Source: Streptomyces sclerotialus (lineage in GTDB: Bacteria > Actinomycetota > Actinomycetes > Streptomycetales > Streptomycetaceae). Taken from it: 64,000 nucleotides of DNA. The translations under genes were made by a program, and so were the position numbers. Each line of letters opens with the position of its first letter. Within the stretch, counting starts at the first letter, position 1. Where the stretch lies: assembly GCA_000719105.1 (NCBI GenBank), contig JODX01000010.1, forward strand, positions 186,001 through 250,000, given 5' to 3'. Below, piece after piece: positions 1 to 8,773 of this stretch. A model generated the notes under the pieces. It saw only the letters and a program-made list of their open reading frames with translations. It searched no databases and was not told where the DNA came from.

Positions 1-636
<636 letters not shown>

Positions 637-717
637 CACCCGTCCGGGACTCCTGACCGGAGCTCCCGCCCGTCGCCCCGGCCCGACCCGCCTGCGGGCC
701 CGGGCACTTCGCACCGC

Positions 718-748
718 CCCCGGCCGTTTCACCGAACGACGGCCGGGG
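718..748 (+). terminator. Inverted repeat downstream of aroB
   Basis: Perfect 10-bp arms at 718-727 and 739-748 (CCCCGGCCGT / ACGGCCGGGG) with an 11-base loop, about 80 bases after the aroB stop. There is no T-run, as is usual for GC-rich actinomycetes. The loop also contains CACCGAACG (730-738), which pairs with CGTTCGGTG at 756-764, so two alternative hairpins are possible. Confidence 0.5.
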
Positions 749-831
749 ACGGTACCGTTCGGTGGGGAACGGGGCCCGACGCCCCGTCCTGCCAGCGCCA
801 ACGCGACTGTACAGAGACGGAGTGGCACCGG

Positions 832-1836
832 ATGCAGCACGCAGTGGGGGCTCCGCTGCCGCCGCCCCACCAGCCGGGACACGGGCCGGCGACCGCCTGG
901 TCGTCGGCCGCCCACCATCCGGGACATCCGGGGCATCCAGGGCATCAGGGTCCTGCGGGACACCCGGGCGAAGCGTCGGCGTCCCCGCCCGGTCCGGGCT
1001 TCGCCGGAGCGCCCGTCCCGCCCGGCGCCCCGCAGAGTCCGCCGCACCCGGCACCACCGCCGCAGGCGCCTCCTCACCCGGCGCCTTCCCACCTCGTACC
1101 TCCGCACCCGGCGCCACCGCACCAAGCCCCTCCGCACCAGCCCTCCGCGCACCCGACGGCGCCCCGGCATCCGTCCGCGCCGCCGTCGCGGGACGCCAGC
1201 GGGCATGTGCGGCTCCCGCCCGGCGGCCCCGTCGACGCCCCGAGCGCACCGCCGGCCCCGGGCACGCCCGACGCGGCCACCACCACGCTCGCGGTCCTGC
1301 TCATCGGCCCGGCGGGTGCGGGCAAGACGAGCGTCGCCAAGTACTGGGCGGACAACCGTCGCGTCCCCACGGCCCACATCAGTCTCGACGACGTACGGGA
1401 GTGGGTGCGCTCGGGCTTCGCCGACCCCCAGTCGGGCTGGAACGACCACTCTGAGGCGCAGTATCGTCTCGCCCGCCGCACCTGCGGCTTCGCCGCCCGC
1501 AACTTCCTGGCCAACGGCATCTCCTGCATCCTGGACGACGCCGTCTTCCCCGACCGCCCCGTCGTCGGGCTCGGCGGCTGGAAGCGGCATGTCGGGCCGG
1601 GGCTGCTGCCGGTCGTGCTGCTGCCCGGCCTGGAGATCGTCCTGGAGCGCAACGCCGAGCGCACGGGCAACCGCCGCCTCACCGACGAGGAGGTCGCCCG
1701 TATTCACGGCCGCATGGCCGGCTGGTACGGCTCCGGGCTGCCGATCATCGACAACTCCCAGCTCGACATTCCCGCGACGGCCCGCGTCCTGGACGAGATC
1801 CTGGCGCGTTCCATCGCCAGCCCGCCGGCCTGGTAG
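832..1836 (+). CDS. P-loop ATP-binding protein with long Pro/His-rich N-terminus
   Basis: The specific function is not known. The first ~150 of 334 residues are low complexity, rich in Pro, His, Ala and Gly with repeated HPGHPG and PPHPAPP units, and are probably disordered. From about residue 155 a compact kinase-like domain begins: Walker A GPAGAGKTS at ~159-167, then HISLDDVREW, ILDDAVFPD and a late LERNAERTGNRR stretch that resembles the lid of zeta-toxin/AAA_33-type small kinases. The substrate cannot be told from the sequence. It follows aroB after 195 bases and precedes a peptidase; the neighbours give no clear pathway. ATG start with GGAG-like sequence (acggagtgg) just upstream. Confidence 0.8.
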   Translation: MQHAVGAPLPPPHQPGHGPATAWSSAAHHPGHPGHPGHQGPAGHPGEASASPPGPGFAGAPVPPGAPQSPPHPAPPPQAPPHPAPSHLVPPHPAPPHQAPPHQPSAHPTAPRHPSAPPSRDASGHVRLPPGGPVDAPSAPPAPGTPDAATTTLAVLLIGPAGAGKTSVAKYWADNRRVPTAHISLDDVREWVRSGFADPQSGWNDHSEAQYRLARRTCGFAARNFLANGISCILDDAVFPDRPVVGLGGWKRHVGPGLLPVVLLPGLEIVLERNAERTGNRRLTDEEVARIHGRMAGWYGSGLPIIDNSQLDIPATARVLDEILARSIASPPAW

Positions 1837-2046
1837 CCGTCGGCGCGGGCCGCACGAGCGGGGCGTGGCGGCGGTCGTCACCGGCGCGGGCGGAGCACGT
1901 ACGGGGCGTTTCCGCATGCGAGAGCCCCGCGCGGGCGGCGCGCCCGGGGCGCGGAACCACGTCGCTGTGCCGTGCCTCGCGCACCCCGTACGGCTGAGTC
2001 ACCGCCCGTCCGGCCCACCGGACCGGCGGTTTCCGGCCACCGCTCA

Positions 2047-2052
2047 TAGGCT
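2047..2052 (+). promoter_or_regulatory. Promoter -10 (TAGGCT), predicted leaderless transcript
   Basis: TAGGCT ends six bases before the ATG of the M24 peptidase at 2059, so a start seven bases after the hexamer would fall on the A of the ATG. No Shine-Dalgarno sequence is visible in front of this gene, which supports leaderless translation. Confidence 0.5.
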
Positions 2053-2058
2053 CGGCCC

Positions 2059-3165
2059 ATGTCAGAGGTGTACGCGGCCCGCCGGGCCCGGCTTCGCGAG
2101 CGCTGCAACGCGGGCGGCAGCGCGACGGCGCTCGTCACCCGCCCGGCCAATGTGCGGTACCTCGCGGGGACGGCGCCCCGGGACGCCGTGCTCCTGCTGG
2201 GCGTGGACGAGGACGTGCTGCTGTGCCGTGGTACGCCCGGCGGGCGACCCGGGGACGGCCGGCCCGACGAGGCGCTGCGCACGCACCGCCTGCCGGGCTC
2301 CGCAGGGGACCCCGCGGTCGCCGCCGCCGATCTCGCCGTGGCCCGGGACGCCGAGTCGCTCGCGGTCGAGGAGCACCATCTCACCGTCGCCCGGCACCGG
2401 GCCATCGGATCGGTGGCGCCCCGGCTGCGCCTCGCCGACCTCGGCTGCGCGGTCGAGCAACTGCGCGTCGTCAAGGACGAGGAGGAGATCTCCTGTCTGC
2501 GGATCGGCGCGGAGATCACCGACCAGGCGCTGGCGGAGCTGCTGGAGTCGATCCTCGTCGGCCGCACCGAACGTCACCTCGCCCTCGAACTGGAGCGCCG
2601 TCTCGTCGACCACGGCGCCGACTGCCCGGCCTTCACGACCTCCGTCGCCACCGGCCCGCACGCCGGCCGCCGCGGCCACCGCCCCACCGACCGGCGCGTC
2701 GAGGAGGGCGACTTCCTCTCCGTCTGCCTGGGCGCCGCGTACCGCGGCTACCGCTGCGAGATCGGCCGCACCTTCGTCATCGGCACGTCCCCCGCCGACT
2801 GGCAGATCGAGCTGTACGACCTCGTCTTCGCCTCCCAGCGCGCCGGCCGCCAGGCCCTGGCACCCGGCGTGACGTACCGCGCGGTGGACCGCGCGGCCCG
2901 CCAGGTCCTGGACTCGGCCGGGTACGCGGACGGACTGGCTCCGCTGATGGGGCACGGGGTGGGTCTCGAAAACATCGAGGACCCGCAGTTGGCCCCGGCG
3001 GCCATGGGTAAACTGGACGCTTGCGTGCCGGTCACCGTCGAACCGGGGGTCCACCTCCCGGGCCGGGGCGGCGTCCGGATCGATGACACGCTCGTCGTCC
3101 GCCCCGAGGCGGATGGCGGACCCGAGCTACTCACCATCACGACCAAGGAGCTGCTCGCGCTCTAG
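2059..3165 (+). CDS. M24 family aminopeptidase (Xaa-Pro peptidase type)
   Basis: Likely a cytoplasmic metallopeptidase removing N-terminal residues, of the Xaa-Pro aminopeptidase/prolidase type. The 368-residue protein has the two-domain layout of the family: an N-terminal creatinase-like domain (to ~130) and a C-terminal pita-bread domain. [14 protein letters not shown] and [19 protein letters not shown] match the regions that carry the last metal ligands (His, Glu, Glu). An expected acidic metal-binding pair sits in the [21 protein letters not shown] region, where the canonical D-x10-D pattern is altered, so catalysis should not be taken for granted. It lies directly upstream of efp, the usual place for an M24 peptidase gene in bacteria. 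Confidence 0.85.
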   Translation: MSEVYAARRARLRERCNAGGSATALVTRPANVRYLAGTAPRDAVLLLGVDEDVLLCRGTPGGRPGDGRPDEALRTHRLPGSAGDPAVAAADLAVARDAESLAVEEHHLTVARHRAIGSVAPRLRLADLGCAVEQLRVVKDEEEISCLRIGAEITDQALAELLESILVGRTERHLALELERRLVDHGADCPAFTTSVATGPHAGRRGHRPTDRRVEEGDFLSVCLGAAYRGYRCEIGRTFVIGTSPADWQIELYDLVFASQRAGRQALAPGVTYRAVDRAARQVLDSAGYADGLAPLMGHGVGLENIEDPQLAPAAMGKLDACVPVTVEPGVHLPGRGGVRIDDTLVVRPEADGGPELLTITTKELLAL

Positions 3166-3211
3166 CGCGTGTCTTCCGGTCGTCCACGTCAGTCCAGGAG
3201 ATTCCGCAACC

Positions 3212-3778
3212 GTGGCTTCCACGAACGACCTCAAGAACGGCCTGGTGCTCAAGCTCGAAGGCGGCCAGCTCTGGTCCGTCGTCGAGTTCCAGCACGTCAA
3301 GCCCGGCAAGGGCCCGGCCTTCGTGCGCACCAAGCTCAAGAACGTGCTGTCCGGCAAGGTCGTCGACAAGACCTTCAACGCCGGCGTCAAGGTCGAAACG
3401 GCCACCGTCGACAAGCGCGACATGCAGTTCTCCTACATGGACGGCGACTACTTCGTCTTCATGGACATGGAGACGTACGACCAGCTCATGGTCGACCGCA
3501 AGGCCGTCGGCGACGCCGCCAACTTCCTGATCGAGGGCTTCACGGCCACCGTCGCCCAGCACGAGGGCGAGGTGCTCTTCGTCGAGCTGCCCGCCGCCGT
3601 CGAGCTGGTCGTCCAGGAGACCGAGCCGGGCGTCCAGGGCGACCGCTCCACCGGTGGCACCAAGCCGGCCACGCTGGAGACCGGTCACCAGATCCAGGTC
3701 CCGCTCTTCATCACCACCGGTGAGAAGATCAAGGTCGACACCCGCACGAGCGACTACCTCGGCCGGGTGAACAGCTAA
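3212..3778 (+). CDS. efp: Elongation factor P
   Basis: EF-P binds stalled ribosomes between the P and E sites and promotes peptide bond formation at polyproline stretches. The protein is 188 residues, the standard length, with the three-barrel layout. The tip of the N-terminal domain reads [16 protein letters not shown] with the functional lysine at position 33; actinobacterial proteins with this PGKGP loop are thought to act without the lysine modification used in E. coli. The GTG start at 3212 is chosen because it gives the conserved [12 protein letters not shown]-terminus; a longer in-frame extension upstream overlaps the peptidase gene. CAGGAG at 3195-3200 is the ribosome site. nusB begins two bases after its stop. 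Confidence 0.97.
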   Translation: MASTNDLKNGLVLKLEGGQLWSVVEFQHVKPGKGPAFVRTKLKNVLSGKVVDKTFNAGVKVETATVDKRDMQFSYMDGDYFVFMDMETYDQLMVDRKAVGDAANFLIEGFTATVAQHEGEVLFVELPAAVELVVQETEPGVQGDRSTGGTKPATLETGHQIQVPLFITTGEKIKVDTRTSDYLGRVNS

Positions 3779-3780
3779 CC

Positions 3781-4212
3781 GTGGCCGCCCGTAACACGGC
3801 CCGTAAGCGTGCCTTCCAGATCCTCTTCGAGGGCGACCAGCGCGGGGCCGACGTCCTGACGGTCCTCGCCGACTGGGTGCGGCACTCCCGGACCGACACC
3901 CGGCAGCCGCCGGTGAGCGAATACACGATGCAGCTGGTCGAGGGCTATGCCGAGCACGCGCCGCGCATCGACGAGCTCATCGCGCAGTACGCCGTCGGCT
4001 GGACGCTCGACAGGATGCCGGTCGTCGACCGCAACATCCTGCGTCTCGGGGCGTACGAGCTGATCTGGGTCGACGAGACCCCGGACGCCGTCGTCCTGGA
4101 CGAGATGGTGCAGCTGGCGAAGGAGTTCTCGACGGACGAGTCGCCCTCGTTCGTGAACGGGCTCCTCGGTCGCCTGAAGGATCTGAAGCCGTCCTTGCGC
4201 CGCGAGCAGTAG
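3781..4212 (+). CDS. nusB: Transcription antitermination factor NusB
   Basis: NusB with NusE (S10) binds boxA RNA and supports antitermination on rRNA operons. The 143-residue, all-helical protein starts VAARNTARKRAFQILFEGDQRG, a standard NusB N-terminus with the Arg-rich RNA-binding helix, and ends with SPSFVNGLLGRLKDL, the conserved C-terminal motif. GTG start, two bases after the efp stop, so the two are co-transcribed and probably translationally linked. Transcription runs towards bldD on the opposite strand; two long palindromes separate them. Confidence 0.97.
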   Translation: MAARNTARKRAFQILFEGDQRGADVLTVLADWVRHSRTDTRQPPVSEYTMQLVEGYAEHAPRIDELIAQYAVGWTLDRMPVVDRNILRLGAYELIWVDETPDAVVLDEMVQLAKEFSTDESPSFVNGLLGRLKDLKPSLRREQ

Positions 4213-4249
4213 GTAGCGGGGGAGCGCCGTAGGGGTTGCTGTGTGATGT

Positions 4250-4292
4250 CGGCTGCGGCTTGTCCGTGGCTGGTCGCGCAGTTCCCCGCGCC
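4250..4292 (+). repeat. Dispersed ~43-base repeat, copy 1
   Basis: A 43-base block that recurs at 31916-31958 in the same orientation. Both copies start CGGCTGCGG and share the last 28 bases exactly (4265-4292 here), ending in GCGCAGTTCCCCGCGCC. Each copy lies just after the stop of a plus-strand gene (nusB here, an Lrp regulator at the other). I recall closely similar blocks in many Streptomyces intergenic regions. Confidence 0.75.
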
Positions 4293-4295
4293 CCT

Positions 4296-4351
4296 GGAAC
4301 GTCGTGGGGCCCGAGGCAGCACATGTGCTGCCTCGGGCCCCACGACGTTCC
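4296..4351. terminator. 56-bp perfect palindrome between convergent nusB and bldD
   Basis: Arms 4296-4323 and 4324-4351 are exact reverse complements, 28 bp each with no spacer (centre ACATGT). In RNA from either strand this forms a very stable hairpin, so it can serve as a bidirectional terminator for nusB and bldD. In DNA it could extrude as a cruciform. Confidence 0.75.
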
Positions 4352-4364
4352 CCACGACAAGAAA

Positions 4365-4404
4365 CCGCCGGGGTTGCGGGAACCGGTTCCCGCAACCCCG
4401 GCGG
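4365..4404. terminator. Second perfect palindrome (40 bp) between nusB and bldD
   Basis: Arms 4365-4384 and 4385-4404 are exact reverse complements (20 bp each, centre AACCGGTT, no loop). It lies 27 bases before the bldD stop codon, so it is the first hairpin bldD transcripts meet. With the preceding palindrome it forms a double two-way terminator. Confidence 0.7.
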
Positions 4405-4431
4405 CACGTTTCTGCTGAGCCCGCGGAGCGG

Positions 4432-4932
4432 TCAGGCCTCCTCGTGAGAGACCGCGCGGCGCGCGTCCGCGTCCAGGACGCCCCAGCTGATGAGCTGCTC
4501 GGTGAGGACCGAGGGCGACTGGTCGTAGATGACGGCGAGGGTGCGCAGGTCGTCCTGGCGGATCGAGAGCACCTTGCCGTTGTAGTCGCCGCGCTGCGAC
4601 TGGATCGTGGCCGCGTAACGCTGCAGGGGGCCCGCCTTCTCGGCCGGCACGTGGGCGAGGCGCTCCAGGTCCAGGACCAGCTTCGGCGGCGGCTCGGCGG
4701 CGCCGCCGGGGGTGGTGCCGGGCAGCAGCTCCTGCACCGGAACCCCGTAGAAGTCCGCCAGCTCGGCAAGGCGCTGCACGGTCACGGCGCGGTCGCCGCG
4801 CTCGTACGAACCGACCACGACCGCCTTCCACCGTCCCTGGGACTTCTCCTCGACACCGTGGAGGGAAAGGCCCTGCTGGGTGCGGATGGCCCGGAGCTTG
4901 GCCCCGAGCTGTTTGGCGTATTCGCTGGACAT
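4432..4932 (-). CDS. bldD: Developmental master regulator BldD
   Basis: BldD represses sporulation genes during vegetative growth and is activated by binding tetrameric cyclic-di-GMP, which dimerises it on DNA. The 166-residue protein begins MSSEYAKQLGAKLRAIRTQ, an XRE-type helix-turn-helix domain (about 8-65). The C-terminal domain has the c-di-GMP signature RGD-X8-RQDD at residues 114-116 and 125-128, intact. The ATG at 4932 is preferred over an in-frame GTG at 4947, because GGGAG lies just upstream of the ATG and the GTG would place that ribosome site inside the gene. Three matches to its own operator lie at 4941-5008, which predicts autoregulation. Convergent with nusB, divergent from pyrR. 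Confidence 0.97.
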   Translation of the reverse strand: MSSEYAKQLGAKLRAIRTQQGLSLHGVEEKSQGRWKAVVVGSYERGDRAVTVQRLAELADFYGVPVQELLPGTTPGGAAEPPPKLVLDLERLAHVPAEKAGPLQRYAATIQSQRGDYNGKVLSIRQDDLRTLAVIYDQSPSVLTEQLISWGVLDADARRAVSHEEA

Positions 4933-4940
4933 ATAGCTCC

Positions 4941-4955
4941 CGGACACTGTGTCAT
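4941..4955 (-). promoter_or_regulatory. BldD box-like site 1 (at the bldD start)
   Basis: Fits the BldD consensus NTNACNC(A/T)GNGTNAN with one mismatch (position 2). It starts nine bases before the bldD ATG, so a bound dimer would sit on the translation start region. Confidence 0.55.
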
Positions 4956-4978
4956 CGTGCGGCGACGCCGCGCGGCTG

Positions 4979-4993
4979 GTGACTCACTGTGAG
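4979..4993 (-). promoter_or_regulatory. BldD box-like site 2
   Basis: GTGACTCACTGTGAG matches the BldD consensus with one mismatch (central G is C). It also contains AGTGAGTCACC on the complementary strand, like the older AGTGA-TCACC form of the box. Directly abuts site 3. Confidence 0.6.
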
Positions 4994-5008
4994 GTTACGC
5001 AGCGTGAC
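4994..5008 (-). promoter_or_regulatory. BldD box site 3 (full consensus match)
   Basis: GTTACGCAGCGTGAC agrees with every defined position of NTNACNC(A/T)GNGTNAN. It lies 62-76 bases upstream of the bldD ATG and next to site 2, so two dimers could bind side by side. pyrR lies 167 bases away on the other side and could also be affected. Confidence 0.75.
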
Positions 5009-5129
5009 TCTTCCCCGTCAAGCCGAATGGTCCGTACCGACTCTTCCGTGGTAACCGCTGTCTGTTACGCCAGGGGGGTGATCAGGGCGGTTGTTCGAGC
5101 CTGCTACCGTGGATGGCGCAATTCCGACG

Positions 5130-5163
5130 TCCTTTAAGGTCCGTCCCGTGAGGCGGAGAAGGA
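5130..5163 (+). promoter_or_regulatory. PyrR-binding RNA hairpin over the pyrR ribosome site
   Basis: The leader RNA can form a 6-bp upper stem UCCGUC/GGCGGA (5140-5145 with 5152-5157) closed by a CCGUGA loop, which fits the CNGNGA hexaloop of PyrR binding loops; the full stretch UCCCGUGAGG fits the UCCNGNGAGG core. A lower stem pairs UCCUU (5130-5134) with AAGGA (5159-5163), with a purine-rich AAGG bulge on the 5' side. The lower stem uses the Shine-Dalgarno AAGGAGG (5159-5165). PyrR bound with UMP would stabilise the fold and block translation of pyrR and the coupled genes. No terminator follows, so control is probably translational. Confidence 0.8.
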
Positions 5164-5175
5164 GGTCCGTTTCTT

Positions 5176-5757
5176 ATGGACAAGCTGGACACGCAAGCGT
5201 CCGATGCGCGGCCCGTTCTCGAGGGCCCCGACATCGCGCGGGTACTGACCCGCATCGCCCACGAGATCGTCGAGCGCGCCAAGGGTGCCGACGACGTGGT
5301 GCTCCTCGGCATCCCGACCCGGGGCGTCTTCCTCGCCCGCCGGCTCGCCGCCAAGCTGGAGCAGATCACCGAGAAGCAGATCCCGGTGGGCTCCCTCGAC
5401 ATCACCATGTACCGCGACGACCTGCGCCTGCAGCCGCCGCGTGCGCTGGCCCGCACCGAGATCCCCGGTGACGGCCTCGACGGCCGCCTCGTCGTCCTCG
5501 TCGACGACGTCCTCTTCTCCGGCCGTACCATCCGCGCCGCCCTCGACGCGCTGAACGACATCGGGCGCCCGCGCGCGGTGCAGCTCGCCGTCCTCGTCGA
5601 CCGCGGCCACCGCGAACTGCCGATCCGCGCCGACTACGTCGGCAAGAACCTCCCCACGTCGCTGCGGGAGACGGTCAAGGTCCAGCTCGCCGAGGAGGAC
5701 GGTCGCGACACCGTCCTGCTCGGTGCGAAGCCGGCCGCCCCGGACGCGCAGCGCTAG
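5176..5757 (+). CDS. pyrR: Pyrimidine operon regulatory protein PyrR
   Basis: PyrR is an RNA-binding regulator of pyrimidine genes with a phosphoribosyltransferase fold, and often has uracil phosphoribosyltransferase activity. The 193-residue protein has the PRPP-binding loop [13 protein letters not shown] at 106-118 and the family stretch [15 protein letters not shown] near 44-58. Basic residues in the [10 protein letters not shown] region face RNA in known structures. First gene of the pyr operon, with a strong AAGGAGG ten bases upstream of the ATG, itself buried in a PyrR-binding hairpin, so it should control its own synthesis. A 129-base gap separates it from pyrB, unlike the tight packing further on. 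Confidence 0.96.
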   Translation: MDKLDTQASDARPVLEGPDIARVLTRIAHEIVERAKGADDVVLLGIPTRGVFLARRLAAKLEQITEKQIPVGSLDITMYRDDLRLQPPRALARTEIPGDGLDGRLVVLVDDVLFSGRTIRAALDALNDIGRPRAVQLAVLVDRGHRELPIRADYVGKNLPTSLRETVKVQLAEEDGRDTVLLGAKPAAPDAQR

Positions 5758-5886
5758 CACCCACTCCGGCGTACCGGTCCTTCGTACGCCACCAGTGCGC
5801 CCGCGCGCGCCCGCATGCCCAGCCGCGCCCACGTACGCGACGGGCACTCGCCTCCCGAAACTGAACCGCCTTACGGAGCCTGAAAG

Positions 5887-6867
5887 ATGCAGCGTCATCT
5901 CATCTCGGCCGCCGACCTCACCCGTGACGACGCCGTCCTGATCCTCGACACCGCCGAGGAGATGGCCCGGGTCGCCGACCGGCCGATCAAGAAACTGCCG
6001 ACCCTGCGCGGCCGTACCGTCGTCAACCTCTTCTTCGAGGACTCGACCCGCACCCGGATCTCCTTCGAGGCCGCCGAGAAGCGGCTCTCGGCGGACGTCA
6101 TCAACTTCACCGCCAAGGGATCGAGCGTCTCCAAGGGCGAGTCCCTGAAGGACACCGCCCAGACCCTCGAAGCCATGGGCGTCGACGCCGTCGTCATCCG
6201 GCACGGTGCCTCCGGCGCCCCGTACCGCCTGGCCACCTCCGGCTGGATCGACGCCGCCGTGATCAACGCCGGTGACGGCACCCACCAGCACCCCACCCAG
6301 GCGCTGCTGGACGCCTTCACCATGCGGCGCCGCCTCGTCGGCCGGGACGCCGGGCTCGGCCAGGACCTCGCCGGCAAGCGCATCACGATCGTCGGTGACG
6401 TCCTGCACAGCCGCGTCGCCCGCTCCAACGTCGACCTGCTGCACACCCTCGGCGCCGAGGTGACCCTCGTCGCACCGCCCACCCTGCTGCCGGTCGGCAT
6501 CGAGACCTGGCCCTGCGAGGTCTCCTACGACCTCGACTCCACGCTGCCCAAGTCGGACGCGGTGATGATGCTGCGGGTGCAGCGCGAGCGCATGAACGCC
6601 GCGTTCTTCCCGACCGAGCGCGAGTACTCCCGGCGCTACGGCCTCGACGGCGACCGCATGGCGAAGATGCCCGAGCACGCCATCGTGATGCACCCCGGCC
6701 CCATGGTCCGCGGGATGGAGATCACCGCCGAGGTCGCCGACTCCGACCGCTGCACGGTCGTCGAGCAGGTCGCCAACGGCGTCTCCATCCGCATGGCGGT
6801 CCTGTACCTGCTGCTGGGCGGCAACGAGCCCGCCGTCACCCATTCCCGCACCACCGAGGAGAAGTGA
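5887..6867 (+). CDS. pyrB: Aspartate carbamoyltransferase catalytic subunit
   Basis: Joins carbamoyl phosphate and aspartate to make N-carbamoyl-aspartate, the committed pyrimidine step. The 326-residue protein carries the carbamoyl-phosphate motif STRTR at 53-57, the [14 protein letters not shown] motif, and [12 protein letters not shown] near the C-terminus. No pyrI regulatory-subunit gene is present in the operon, as expected for actinomycetes, so allosteric control of the E. coli type is not predicted. It ends five bases before the pyrC ATG; GAGGAG near 6856 at its end acts as the pyrC ribosome site. Confidence 0.97.
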   Translation: MQRHLISAADLTRDDAVLILDTAEEMARVADRPIKKLPTLRGRTVVNLFFEDSTRTRISFEAAEKRLSADVINFTAKGSSVSKGESLKDTAQTLEAMGVDAVVIRHGASGAPYRLATSGWIDAAVINAGDGTHQHPTQALLDAFTMRRRLVGRDAGLGQDLAGKRITIVGDVLHSRVARSNVDLLHTLGAEVTLVAPPTLLPVGIETWPCEVSYDLDSTLPKSDAVMMLRVQRERMNAAFFPTEREYSRRYGLDGDRMAKMPEHAIVMHPGPMVRGMEITAEVADSDRCTVVEQVANGVSIRMAVLYLLLGGNEPAVTHSRTTEEK

Positions 6868-6872
6868 GAGAC

Positions 6873-8159
6873 ATGAGCAAGACCCTGATCCGTGGTGCGA
6901 AGGTGCTCGGCGGCGAGCCGCAGGACGTTCTGATCGAGGCCGGGACCATCGCCGAGGTCGGGACCGGACTGTCCGCCGAGGGCGCCGAGGTCGTCGAGGC
7001 CGACGGCAAGGTGTTGCTGCCGGGCCTGGTCGACCTGCACACCCACCTGCGCGAGCCGGGCCGCGAGGACTCCGAGACCGTGCTGACCGGTACGCGGGCG
7101 GCGGCCTCCGGCGGTTACACGGCCGTGTTCGCCATGGCCAACACCTTCCCGGTCGCCGACACCGCCGGTGTCGTCGAGCAGGTCTGGCGGCTCGGCCAGG
7201 AGTCCGGCTACTGCGACGTCCAGCCCATCGGCGCCGTCACCGTCGGCCTGGAGGGCAGGAAGCTCGCCGAGCTGGGCGCCATGCACGAGTCCGCGGCCGG
7301 TGTCACCGTCTTCTCCGACGACGGCAAGTGCGTCGACGACGCCGTGATCATGCGGCGCGCCCTGGAGTACGTGAAGGCCTTCGGCGGCGTCGTCGCCCAG
7401 CACGCGCAGGAGCCGCGGCTGACCGAGGGCGCCCAGATGAACGAGGGCGTCGTCTCCGCCGAGCTGGGCCTCGGGGGCTGGCCGGCGGTGGCCGAGGAGT
7501 CGATCATCGCCCGCGACGTGCTGCTCGCCGAGCACGTCGGCTCGCGCGTCCACATCTGCCACCTGTCGACCGCCGGGTCGGTGGAGATCGTGCGCTGGGC
7601 CAAGTCCCGCGGCATCGACGTCACCGCCGAGGTCACCCCGCACCACCTGCTCCTCACCGACGAGCTGGTGCGGTCGTACAACCCGGTCTACAAGGTCAAC
7701 CCGCCGCTGCGCACCGAGCGCGACGTGATGGCCCTGCGCGAGGCCCTCGCCGACGGCACGATCGACATCGTCGCCACCGACCACGCCCCGCACCCGCACG
7801 AGGACAAGGACTGCGAGTGGGCCGCGGCCGCCATGGGCATGGTCGGCCTGGAGACCGCGCTGTCGGTGGTCCAGGAGACGATGGTCGACACGGGCCTGCT
7901 GGACTGGGCCGGCGTCGCCGACCGGATGTCCTTCAAGCCCGCGCGCATCGGACGGGCCACCGGCCACGGCCGTCCCGTCTCGGCTGGTGAGCCCGCCAAC
8001 CTCACCCTGGTCGACACGGCATACCGTGGAGCGGTGGACCCCGCGGGCTTCGCCTCGCGCAGCCGCAACACCCCGTACGAGGGCCGCGAGCTGCCGGGCC
8101 GTGTCACGCACACCTGGCTCCGGGGCAAGGCCACGCTCGTCGACGGGAAGCTCACGTGA
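6873..8159 (+). CDS. pyrC: Dihydroorotase
   Basis: Closes N-carbamoyl-aspartate to dihydroorotate; zinc amidohydrolase of the type I (about 430 residue) class. The protein has 428 residues with metal-ligand motif DLHTHLREPG (His 56 and 58), VTPHHLLLTDE, and ATDHAPHPHEDK carrying the catalytic aspartate. The ATG at 6873 gives the conserved MSKTLIRGAKVLGGE start and is preferred over a GTG nine bases upstream that overlaps pyrB. Its stop overlaps the GTG of the next gene (GTGA), so the two are translationally coupled. Confidence 0.96.
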   Translation: MSKTLIRGAKVLGGEPQDVLIEAGTIAEVGTGLSAEGAEVVEADGKVLLPGLVDLHTHLREPGREDSETVLTGTRAAASGGYTAVFAMANTFPVADTAGVVEQVWRLGQESGYCDVQPIGAVTVGLEGRKLAELGAMHESAAGVTVFSDDGKCVDDAVIMRRALEYVKAFGGVVAQHAQEPRLTEGAQMNEGVVSAELGLGGWPAVAEESIIARDVLLAEHVGSRVHICHLSTAGSVEIVRWAKSRGIDVTAEVTPHHLLLTDELVRSYNPVYKVNPPLRTERDVMALREALADGTIDIVATDHAPHPHEDKDCEWAAAAMGMVGLETALSVVQETMVDTGLLDWAGVADRMSFKPARIGRATGHGRPVSAGEPANLTLVDTAYRGAVDPAGFASRSRNTPYEGRELPGRVTHTWLRGKATLVDGKLT

Positions 8160-8773
8160 CACCTCTTGATCTGCCGGCCGCCGCAGGCGCGGCCGTGCTC
8201 GCAGCCGAACAGAAGTCGGCCGAAGTGACCGACTGGGCCGCCCGCATCGGCTGGCTCGTGGGCCTCGCCCTGTTCGTCGCCCTCGTCTACTGGCTGATGC
8301 GCGAGGGCTGGAAGTGGCGCGGCACCCTCCAGGGCGACCTGCCGGAGCTGCCTGCCACTCCGGACGACCCGGGCGAGGCGAAACTGGGGATGAGCGGCCG
8401 CTACCACGGCTCCACCACCGCCGGGCAGTGGCTGGACCGCATCGTGGCGCACGGCCTGGGCACCCGCAGCCGGGCCGAGCTCACGCTGACGGACGCGGGA
8501 GTGGACGTCGTACGCCCCGGGGCGGCCGACTTCTTCATCCCCGTGGCCGCTCTGCGCGAGGCCCGTCTCGACAAGGGCATCGCCGGCAAGGTCCTCACCG
8601 AGGGCGGTCTGCTGATCGTCACCTGGGAGCACGGCGGCAAGCTGCTCGACTCCGGGTTCCGCTCCGACCGCGCGGCCGAGCACAACGAATGGGTCGAGAC
8701 CCTCAACCAGATGATCCAGAAGGTCGAAGAGACCGAGAAGGTCCACAAGAAGGAAACGGAAGGCGCACGATGA
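8156..8773 (+). CDS. Membrane-anchored PH-like domain protein of the pyr operon
   Basis: Function unknown, but a protein like this sits between pyrC and carA in many actinobacteria. It has 205 residues: one transmembrane helix at about 31-48 ([17 protein letters not shown]), a short linker, then a soluble beta-rich domain that resembles the PH-like export/transport-accessory domain family, and a charged C-terminal helix ([17 protein letters not shown]). GTG start overlaps the pyrC stop and its own stop overlaps the carA ATG (ATGA), so it is fully embedded in the operon. Its place suggests membrane-linked control or scaffolding of pyrimidine enzymes, which is inference only. Confidence 0.85.
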   Translation: MTPLDLPAAAGAAVLAAEQKSAEVTDWAARIGWLVGLALFVALVYWLMREGWKWRGTLQGDLPELPATPDDPGEAKLGMSGRYHGSTTAGQWLDRIVAHGLGTRSRAELTLTDAGVDVVRPGAADFFIPVAALREARLDKGIAGKVLTEGGLLIVTWEHGGKLLDSGFRSDRAAEHNEWVETLNQMIQKVEETEKVHKKETEGAR

